5,777 nt of DNA, taken from an uncultured Angelakisella sp. GTDB lineage: Bacteria > Bacillota > Clostridia > Oscillospirales > Ruminococcaceae. This document shows positions 1-5,269 of the stretch, one piece after another (within the stretch, counting starts at the first letter, position 1; every line of letters starts with the position of its first letter). The stretch is from assembly GCA_947564495.1 (NCBI GenBank), contig CANOCD010000084.1:1-5777 (forward strand), read 5' to 3'. The translations under genes and the position numbers were made by a program. The notes below the pieces were generated by a model. That model saw only the letters and a list, made by a program, of their open reading frames with translations. It had not been told where the DNA came from and searched no databases.

Positions 1-62
1 TCCCTGCGGGGAGCGACCAGAGGCTTTGCCTCTGGACTCCACCGCCCTTTGAAAAAGGGCGG
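1..62. repeat. Tandem perfect hairpins, probable dispersed intergenic repeat at the operon end
   Basis: Two perfect inverted repeats lie back to back downstream of the FliD-like stop: CCAGAGGC-TTT-GCCTCTGG at 17-35 (8-bp stem, 3-nt loop) and CCGCCCTTT-GAA-AAAGGGCGG at 42-62 (9-bp stem, 3-nt loop), separated by ACTCCA. A third, shorter one, TCCC-TGCG-GGGA at 1-12, sits at the window edge and may continue outside. No T-run follows any stem on either strand, so none is a classic intrinsic terminator, although such stems could stabilise the mRNA 3' end or slow polymerase. The modular, spaced-hairpin layout is more like a repetitive extragenic palindrome. The rest of the gap (63-103) shows nothing further. 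Copy number could not be tested here. Confidence 0.6.
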
Positions 63-103
63 CCCTAAACTTTGCCTGGCTCGATTTTTACCTTGCGGTC
101 GGC

Positions 104-1456
104 TTAGGCGTTCAGGTTCATCAGCACCCCGGCGGCGTACAGGTTCATCAGGTTGTACACCCCGTTCTTGCTGTAGGTACTCAGCACGTTCACCGGGTTC
201 TGCTGGTTCTCGGTCATCCTGCGGCCGTACTCCACCGGCCCCACCAGGCTCCCCGAACTCTCCCGCATCCCCCGCTGGGCAATGTTCTGTATCCCCTTGG
301 AGAAATCCTCCGCAATGCTGCTCACAAGGTCCGGCGTCCGCCGGGCCTGGCTCAAAAACGCCTCCCGGTCAAAGCTGTAGCTCCCGTCCTTCTGGGGCGT
401 CACCCCGATGAGAGACATGGACTTCTCCTCGATGGGCGGCTTCGCCATCCGCCGCAGCTGGTTCTGCACCCCCTGGCGGTTCTCGCCGCTCCGGGACAGG
501 AACTCCCGGGTGCTGTTGAACCGGTCCACCAGCAGGTCCAGCTTCTCGGCGACCCCCTCCAAAACATCCTTGGCGGCGGTGACCTGGGTGGTCCCCTCCC
601 CTTTCAGCTTCAGGGTGATCCCACGGTCCAGCTCCACCGTGTTCTGCTCGGAGGTGTGCTTCTCCGCCTCCCCGCCGTTCTTCTTGACGGTGTACACCGC
701 CTCCTGCTCCCCTGCGGCCTGGGTCTCCTGGATGTCCAGGCGCTTGGCCAGGGTCCCGCTGACGGAAAAGCTCCCCTTCTCCCCGGCGCTGTTTTCCAGC
801 CGGAGGGAGACCTTCCCCGCCTCCTCGGTGACCTTGGCCGTGACCCCGGTGTCCTGGGAGTTCAGCTTGGCGGCGAAGTTTTCCAGCATCTCCCGGTTGT
901 TTTCCATCCCCGCCCCGGTCATGAAGAAGCTGAACTTCCCCTTGCCCGTCTCCAGCTTGAGGGAGCCGCTGGCCGTGGGCAGGGGGTCCTGGGCGGAGAG
1001 GGGGGCCGACTGGCTCACCTGGCCCGAGGCCAGCTGCTCCACCGTCACCTCGTACCGGTCGGCGGCGTTTGCCATCCGACCACGGGCCTCGGCCACATTG
1101 GGGTCGGCGGACATGGCAACCGGGATGGCCTCCCCCACATCCCGGGCCCGGACCCGGGCGGCGGCGGTCTGGAGGTCCAGCATATTGTTGCGGTAGTTTT
1201 TCAGAAAGGCGCTGTCCTCGAAGGTGAGGACCTTGGGCCTTGTGGGGGAGATGGTGGTCACCAGGGGCGGGTTCAGCCCCGTGGCCTGCTGCACCGCCTG
1301 GCCCCGCTGGACCTCGTCGATCCCCTTGTTGATGGTCCGGTCAAAAAGCTGGGCCAGCCGCTGGTTGTTCGCCCGGGCGTACCCGGTGAAGATCCCGTTG
1401 GTCTTTGACTGGTCGGCTCTGTCCAACAGGAACAGATTTGCCGCGTTGATCTGCAT
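104..1456 (-). CDS. FliD-like flagellar filament-cap (hook-associated protein 2) homologue, divergent
   Basis: A 450-residue protein; ATG at 1456-1454, preceded by GAAGGGAAG about 5 nt away, stop TAA at 106-104. Residues ~82-150 match the FliD N-terminal domain: a helix with FLKNYRNNMLDLQTAAARV, a spacer, then the signature YEVTVEQLASGQVSQS. Residues ~163-234 have the beta-rich pattern of the outer domains (GSLKLETGKGKFSF, GVTAKVTEEAGKVSLRLENS). Residues ~253-394 follow the FliD C-terminal domain: VELDRGITLKLKGEG, the helix LDLLVDRFNSTREFL, then LIGVTPQKDGSYSFDREAFL and RRTPDLVSSIAEDF. FliD is exported through the flagellar gate and caps the growing filament, folding in flagellin. Two things are odd: about 80 residues of unfamiliar sequence replace the short start of canonical FliD, and the long C-terminal coiled-coil leg is replaced by a short tail ending MNLYAAGVLMNLNA. 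No signal peptide is seen, consistent with type III-type export. It is the last gene of the operon. Family call is good; calling it the working flagellar cap is not safe. Confidence 0.82.
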   Translation of the reverse strand: MQINAANLFLLDRADQSKTNGIFTGYARANNQRLAQLFDRTINKGIDEVQRGQAVQQATGLNPPLVTTISPTRPKVLTFEDSAFLKNYRNNMLDLQTAAARVRARDVGEAIPVAMSADPNVAEARGRMANAADRYEVTVEQLASGQVSQSAPLSAQDPLPTASGSLKLETGKGKFSFFMTGAGMENNREMLENFAAKLNSQDTGVTAKVTEEAGKVSLRLENSAGEKGSFSVSGTLAKRLDIQETQAAGEQEAVYTVKKNGGEAEKHTSEQNTVELDRGITLKLKGEGTTQVTAAKDVLEGVAEKLDLLVDRFNSTREFLSRSGENRQGVQNQLRRMAKPPIEEKSMSLIGVTPQKDGSYSFDREAFLSQARRTPDLVSSIAEDFSKGIQNIAQRGMRESSGSLVGPVEYGRRMTENQQNPVNVLSTYSKNGVYNLMNLYAAGVLMNLNA

Positions 1457-1481
1457 AGTCTTCCCTTCTTTCCTAACTGAC

Positions 1482-1490
1482 CTTATAACA
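1482..1490 (-). promoter_or_regulatory. Possible extended -10 promoter element before the FliD-like gene
   Basis: The 44-nt gap between the 178-residue gene and the FliD-like gene is much richer in A+T than its surroundings. On the minus strand it contains TGTTATAAG, matching the extended -10 form TGnTATAAT at all but the last base. The hexamer 17 nt upstream (AACTCC) does not resemble TTGACA. A secondary internal promoter that lets the FliD-like gene be expressed apart from the operon is possible but weakly supported, since a short A+T-rich gap can produce such a match by chance. Confidence 0.2.
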
Positions 1491-1500
1491 TTGGCTTCTT

Positions 1501-2037
1501 TTATGGAGTTCCGGGGTCCCGGAGCAGCTGCCCCAGGGGGCCCGGGTCCTTCCTCTTCCAGGCGGTGACCAAAAAGCCGGTGCCGCCGTTCCCCGAAAGG
1601 CGGTAGTCATACCCCACCGGGACGGGCACCTGGGTCCTGCCCGGGGCGGCGGGGACGAAGTATATCTCGTACTCCACCCCTTTGACCTTGGTCGTGAGAT
1701 GCTCCCCTTCCCAGGGCCGCCGCTCCAGCCAGGCGAGGTATTCCTCCGGCTGGAGGCGCTGGCGCTTCATCAGGGTGGCGTGGGGCTGGACCGCCTCCCC
1801 TCGGGCCAGCTGTTCCCCCAGGGGACAGTCCGCCGCCTTGGCGGAATCCACCGGGAGCTCCAGGACCAGGTAGGGGCGGTAGACCCGCTCCAGGCCCTTT
1901 CCGTGGCCGGGGCGCCCCGGCAGGGTCACCCGGAGGAGGACCGCCGCGAATACCAGGGCGCAGAGGTAGGCGGCAAAGGGGAGCCATCCCCCCGGGGGGA
2001 GCCGCCCGGCCCGGGCTTCTTCTCTGGTGCGGGCCAT
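1501..2037 (-). CDS. Small bitopic membrane protein, family not recognised
   Basis: A 178-residue protein with ATG at 2037-2035 only 6 nt after the actin-like gene's stop, ending in TAA at 1503-1501. The N-terminus is basic (Arg3, Arg5, Arg10, Arg12), followed by one hydrophobic segment at about residues 18-38 (WLPFAAYLCALVFAAVLL), so the N-terminus should face the cytoplasm and residues 40-178 the outside. A lipobox is not evident, and signal-peptide cleavage is not excluded. The outer part has a linker PGRPGHGKG, a strand-like YRPYLVLELPV, a helix-like stretch QPEEYLAWLERRPW, then beta-like segments with aromatics (VEYEIYFVPA, VGYDYRLSG, GTGFLVTAW) that suggest a small beta-sandwich. I do not recognise a family. 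Tight coupling to the actin-like gene suggests the two products work together, perhaps as membrane anchor and cytoplasmic ATPase in the manner of PilM-PilN; that is inference from position and topology only. Confidence 0.8.
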   Translation of the reverse strand: MARTREEARAGRLPPGGWLPFAAYLCALVFAAVLLRVTLPGRPGHGKGLERVYRPYLVLELPVDSAKAADCPLGEQLARGEAVQPHATLMKRQRLQPEEYLAWLERRPWEGEHLTTKVKGVEYEIYFVPAAPGRTQVPVPVGYDYRLSGNGGTGFLVTAWKRKDPGPLGQLLRDPGTP

Positions 2038-2052
2038 GGGGGACTACCCCTC
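2038..2052 (-). promoter_or_regulatory. Candidate translational-coupling hairpin over the ribosome site of the 178-residue gene
   Basis: On the mRNA strand the junction reads GAGGGGTAGTCCCCCATG. The only Shine-Dalgarno candidate for the downstream ATG is GAGGGG, and its four G residues (2050-2047) can pair with CCCC (2042-2039) just before the ATG. This closes a 4-nt loop UAGU that contains the stop codon (UAG) of the upstream actin-like gene. A ribosome finishing the upstream gene would open the stem and expose the site, tying synthesis of the membrane protein to that of the actin-like protein. The base pairing is read directly from the sequence; the regulatory effect is inferred and the stem is only 4 bp. 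Confidence 0.35.
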
Positions 2053-4158
2053 TTCCGCCCAGTGGATCTCCACCTGGTCCCCGTTCTGGAGGGGCTCCAG
2101 GTAGGAGGCCGGGGCGCCGTTGCGGGTGATGACGATCTCCCCCTTGGGGTCATTGGGGTCGATGTCCACGAAGTTCAAAAGGTCGAAAAGCTGGTACCAG
2201 CTGCCGTCCTCCTTGGGGGGGAGGCTGTATTCCCCGCCGTTGAGGATCACCCGGAGGGCCGGTTTGTCGGACTGGGGCCGGGGGGCCGCCGGCGGGGGCG
2301 GCGGGGCCGGGGGCTGGAACCGGGGTTTCGGTTCCTCCAGGCCCAGGCTGATGACGTCCCCGGGGGAGAGTTTCTGGTCCGGGGTGTCGGCGGGCTTGTC
2401 GTTGAGGAAGAGGCCCTCCTCCCAGCCGGAAAAGCCCATGGAGCGGAGGAGTTCCCCCAGGGTGTCGATCTGCTTGACCTGGACCTGGTCCCCCTGGACC
2501 ACCAGCTGGTCCCCGTCGGCGGGGACGCCGTTGAGCCAGGCCCGGGTCCCGGCCTCGGCGGGCTGCCCGAACAGCTCCACCTCAAAGGGTTCCCAGCGGT
2601 CGGCAAGCTCCCGGATGGCGGGGGCGGCGTCCTCCCCGTCCGAGGCGGGGAGGAAGGCGATCTGGTCCCCGGCCTGGAGGAGGGTGGAAAGGCCCGCCAG
2701 CTCCCCGTTGACCCGGATCTCCGCCAGGGCGGGAAGTCCCCCCCGGACGATGCGCCGGGCGCCGTTGTATTCCAGGACCACGCTTTTCCCCGAGCGGCCC
2801 ATGATCTGGCCGTACTGGAAGCCCCCCCGGCGGAGGGCCTCCATCACCGTCATGGCCTTGCCCAGGAGCTGGAGCCGGGAGCCGTTGAGGGTGACGGCGA
2901 AGTTTTCCCCGCCCCCGGCGGCCATGGCCGTGACGGCGATGCCGATGGGGGTGGCGTACTCGGCGCTGAGGTACTGGGCCTCGGCGGTGATCTGGCGCTT
3001 CATATAGTTGTTGCCGCCGATGGCGACCTTGTTCTCTTCGATGCCCAGGGCGGCGGCCACCCGCTGGCAGAGTTCCGGGGTGCGGCTGCCGCCCCCCACC
3101 ATGAACACCGCCTTGGGGGGGGTGTCGTTCACCGAAAGGATGCCTTTGGCGATCTGCTCCGCCAGGTCCTCCACCGTGGGGCGTATCCGCTCCAGGATCT
3201 CCTCCCGGGAGACGGTGTAGGGGAAGCCCAGGACGTCGGCGTACTCGAAGGAGGACTCCCCGGCGCTGGCGGAAAACTTCATCCGCTCGGCTGTCTCGAA
3301 GTCCACAAGGTACTCCTGCATCAGCTTTTCGGTGACCTCGTCCCCGGCCACGGTGGCCATGGTGTAGCCGCAGACGCTGCCCTTGTCGGCCACGGCAATA
3401 TCGCTGGTTCCCGCCCCCACGTCCACCAGGGCGATGTTTAGGAGCCGCAGTTCCCGGGGGACCACGGCGTTCATAGCGGCGATGGGCTCCAGGGTCATGC
3501 TGGCGATGGTAAGGCCCAGCATGGACATGGTGGTGTAGAGGCTTTCCACCACCTCGCTGGGGAGGAAGGTGGCGATGAGGTCGATGCCCGCCTTTTTGCC
3601 CCGGTGCCCGGCCAGGGTGGAGAAGGCGTAGCCATCCAGCTGGTAGCCCACGATGGTGTGGCCCACGCTGCAAAAGTCCATGGGGTCCCCCTCCCCCAGG
3701 TTGGCGATGAGGTCCTGGTAGGCGCTCTGGACCCCCATGGATTCCAGGGCGGCCAGCTCCTTGGCGCCGATGGCCTTCTGGTCGTCCAGCTCCATCTCGC
3801 AGTACACCCGGCCGGTTTTCAGCACCCGCCCGGCGGCGGCCACGTGGACCTCCTGGAAGGAGACATTCAGCTTCTCCTCCATCCGGTCCTTGACGATGCC
3901 GGCGATCTTGGCGGTCTGCTCGATGTCCTCGATCTGGCCGTCCACCACCGCCCGCTGGGAGTGCTCCATGGACTGGACACAGAGCACCTCCAGCATCTCG
4001 TCTTTGATCCGCCCGGCCACCCCGATGACGCTGCGGGTGCCGATGTCCAGGATGAACAGGGTGTCCTTCCCCTGGGGCGTTTTCTGGCGGGGCTGGCGAG
4101 GCTTCTGCTCCCCCGTCTTTTTGGGCGGCCTGCCCTTGGCTCCCCCTTTGGTCCTCAT
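2044..4158 (-). CDS. FtsA/PilM-like actin-fold ATPase with C-terminal ubiquitin-like (beta-grasp) repeats
   Basis: A 704-residue protein; ATG at 4158-4156 with AAGGGAG 6-7 nt upstream, stop TAG at 2046-2044. Residues 1-32 are a basic, Pro/Gly/Lys-rich tail. Residues 33-410 are an FtsA-type actin fold: phosphate-1 loop FILDIGTRSV (35-44, Asp38), the 1C-like region about 170-225, phosphate-2 loop LVDVGAGTSDIAV (244-256, Asp246 and Asp253), GDEVTEKL and AERMKFS as in FtsA, and adenosine motif VGGGSRTPE (354-362). Residues ~417-506 and 525-606 look like degenerate beta-grasp units; after a Pro/Ala linker (614-628), residues 633-701 give a clear ThiS/ubiquitin-like unit (LRVILNG ... RNGAPASYLEPLQNGDQVEI). 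Division FtsA is ~420 residues and ends in a membrane-binding amphipathic helix; that helix is not seen here, so this is a longer paralogue, as found in Clostridia, and probably not the division FtsA itself. Likely an ATP-binding, filament- or scaffold-forming cytoplasmic protein. Its place after PilZ and before a bitopic membrane protein suggests an assembly role (inference). Confidence 0.88.
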   Translation of the reverse strand: MRTKGGAKGRPPKKTGEQKPRQPRQKTPQGKDTLFILDIGTRSVIGVAGRIKDEMLEVLCVQSMEHSQRAVVDGQIEDIEQTAKIAGIVKDRMEEKLNVSFQEVHVAAAGRVLKTGRVYCEMELDDQKAIGAKELAALESMGVQSAYQDLIANLGEGDPMDFCSVGHTIVGYQLDGYAFSTLAGHRGKKAGIDLIATFLPSEVVESLYTTMSMLGLTIASMTLEPIAAMNAVVPRELRLLNIALVDVGAGTSDIAVADKGSVCGYTMATVAGDEVTEKLMQEYLVDFETAERMKFSASAGESSFEYADVLGFPYTVSREEILERIRPTVEDLAEQIAKGILSVNDTPPKAVFMVGGGSRTPELCQRVAAALGIEENKVAIGGNNYMKRQITAEAQYLSAEYATPIGIAVTAMAAGGGENFAVTLNGSRLQLLGKAMTVMEALRRGGFQYGQIMGRSGKSVVLEYNGARRIVRGGLPALAEIRVNGELAGLSTLLQAGDQIAFLPASDGEDAAPAIRELADRWEPFEVELFGQPAEAGTRAWLNGVPADGDQLVVQGDQVQVKQIDTLGELLRSMGFSGWEEGLFLNDKPADTPDQKLSPGDVISLGLEEPKPRFQPPAPPPPPAAPRPQSDKPALRVILNGGEYSLPPKEDGSWYQLFDLLNFVDIDPNDPKGEIVITRNGAPASYLEPLQNGDQVEIHWAEEG

Positions 4159-4189
4159 GGCGTCTCCCTTCCTCTCTCCCGGCGGCGGG

Positions 4190-4834
4190 TCATCTGCGGC
4201 TTTTCCGGATCTGGATCTGCTGCTGTTCCAGCATATAGGCGTTGAGCTTCTGCTCCCCGTGGGAGGAGAGGCGGACGATCTCGCAGCCGTAGGCGAACTC
4301 CCCGGGTTCCTCCCAGGGGATCTGGCGGCGGATGGCCACGTTGAGGACCTCCATCTCGTTGTTGACCATGGTCATGGTGATCCGCATCTCGTCCCCCACC
4401 GAAAACTCCCGGTTGGTGACGAACATGAGGCCGCAGAGGCTCAGGTCCTTGACCCGGATGGGGAGGCGGTAGGGGAGGCGGACCCCGTTTTTATCCTTCA
4501 TGCCGCTGGGGGGCATGAGGGTGGCGCTGTGGTCGATGGCCAGGCGGAAGAAGCGGCGCTTTTCGTATTCGGCGTAGCTTTCCAGGTCCCGGACCCGCAG
4601 AAATTTTTCGGTGGAGATGTACACCCGGGCGGCCAGCACCTGGAGGCGCTGGGGCAGGTGGATGACCAGCTTGATCTTGGTATCCAGCCCCAGGGAGGGC
4701 AGATGCCCGCCGCTGTCCTGGATCTCCAGCAGGTGGTCCTCCTCCGGGAGGACCCGGACGGTGCCGGTGGCGATCAGATTGTTGTTGACGGCTTTGACCT
4801 CGCAGACGCACCCGTCGCATTCCCTCAGCTGCAT
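4190..4834 (-). CDS. PilZ-domain c-di-GMP receptor (YcgR/DgrA-like)
   Basis: A 214-residue cytoplasmic protein with ATG at 4834-4832, an AAAGGGAG ribosome site about 10 nt upstream, and stop TGA at 4192-4190. Residues 1-90 form a beta-rich N-terminal domain of the YcgR-N kind. The PilZ domain follows: the RxxxR switch is seen in EKRRFFRL (Arg93 and Arg97) and the second ligand motif D/NxSxxG in VKDLSLCG (Asp130, Ser132, Gly135), with further barrel strands to about residue 190 and a polar Gln/Arg-rich helix at the C-terminus (EQQQIQIRKSRR). Both motifs known to hold cyclic di-GMP are intact, so binding is very likely. Proteins of this architecture in Bacillus (DgrA/YpfA) and enterics (YcgR) act as brakes on the flagellar motor. 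The gene sits 41 nt after the FlhB-like gene and 31 nt before the actin-like gene, suggesting that c-di-GMP controls this operon's products; the actual partner is unknown. Confidence 0.92.
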   Translation of the reverse strand: MQLRECDGCVCEVKAVNNNLIATGTVRVLPEEDHLLEIQDSGGHLPSLGLDTKIKLVIHLPQRLQVLAARVYISTEKFLRVRDLESYAEYEKRRFFRLAIDHSATLMPPSGMKDKNGVRLPYRLPIRVKDLSLCGLMFVTNREFSVGDEMRITMTMVNNEMEVLNVAIRRQIPWEEPGEFAYGCEIVRLSSHGEQKLNAYMLEQQQIQIRKSRR

Positions 4835-4875
4835 AGCGTATCTTCTCCCTTTATCTATGGTTGGTTTCTATCGTC

Positions 4876-5226
4876 TCACTGGTCATCTTCCCCGTTTTTC
4901 GGGGGCTCCTTGGGGGCGGGCGGGGCCGGGGCCGGCTTGGGGGCGGGGTCCTTGCCGTTTTTCAGCCGGTAGGAGGTCTTCAGGAGCTGGCAGTAGATGG
5001 CGGCCACCACCTCGTAGAGTTCCGGGGGGATGTTGCTGCCCACCTCCAGCATACAGAGGAGGGAGACGGCGCTGTCGTCCCGGAACACCGGGATGCCCCG
5101 CTGTTCCGCCACGTTGATGATCCGCTCCGCCACCTCCCCGTAGCCCGAGGCGATGACGATGGGGGCCAGATCCTCCTCCACGTTGTATTTGAGGGCTACC
5201 GCCTTGCTTTTCCTGGCGCTTGCCAT
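4876..5226 (-). CDS. Stand-alone FlhB C-terminal domain protein (YlqH-like / EscU-YscU-SpaS family)
   Basis: A 116-residue soluble protein starting at ATG 5226-5224, with an AGGGAGGG ribosome site about 11 nt upstream, and ending in TGA. Residues 8-88 follow the cytoplasmic domain of the flagellar/type III export switch FlhB closely: KAVALKYN, then DLAPIVIASGYGEVAERI, then AEQRGIPVFRDDSAVSLLCM, then the IPPELYEVVAAIY helix. Full FlhB has four membrane helices and an NPTH self-cleavage loop just before AVALKY; here the helices are absent and NPTH is replaced by ARKSK, so no autocleavage is expected. Residues 92-112 form a Pro/Ala/Lys-rich tail, probably disordered, beyond the core domain. The family is widespread in Gram-positive bacteria, often beside a FliK-like gene as here. 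Likely role (inference): cytoplasmic partner of the upstream FliK-like protein or modulator of an export gate encoded elsewhere. Family assignment is firm; function is not. Confidence 0.93.
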   Translation of the reverse strand: MASARKSKAVALKYNVEEDLAPIVIASGYGEVAERIINVAEQRGIPVFRDDSAVSLLCMLEVGSNIPPELYEVVAAIYCQLLKTSYRLKNGKDPAPKPAPAPPAPKEPPKNGEDDQ

Positions 5227-5269
5227 AGGGGCCGCAGCCCTCCCTTCCGTTCAGATAGCGGTACTAGGT

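Noticed and set aside
42..62. 9-bp stem as an intrinsic terminator of the operon
   Set aside because: No T-run follows the stem on the minus strand (the next bases are TGGAGT), so it is listed as a repeat instead.
1699..3441. Long plus-strand open frame (580 codons) opposite the actin-like and membrane protein genes
   Set aside because: Its translation is Gly/Pro/Leu/Val-rich without recognisable motifs, and the opposite strand carries genes with clear family motifs. Long antisense frames are expected in G+C-rich coding DNA.
2582..3673. Minus-strand 363-codon frame rich in Gly, Arg, Pro and His
   Set aside because: It lies inside the actin-like gene in another frame, and its composition is typical of an out-of-frame reading of G+C-rich sequence.
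4866..4873. GACGATAG on the minus strand, similar to the flagellar sigma-28/SigD -10 element GCCGATAT
   Set aside because: The sequence at the required 15-nt spacing upstream is GGGG rather than TAAA, so only half of a SigD promoter is present and a chance match is likely.
4890..4904. CCCCG-TTTTT-CGGGG hairpin near the end of the FlhB-like gene
   Set aside because: It lies inside coding sequence for the Pro/Lys-rich tail, is short, has no following T-run, and is explained by codons for Pro, Lys, Asn and Gly.
3604..4972. Plus-strand open frames of 213 and 411 codons over the FtsA-like start and PilZ gene
   Set aside because: They mirror the minus-strand genes, have low-complexity composition, and overlap genes with intact ATP-binding and c-di-GMP motifs.
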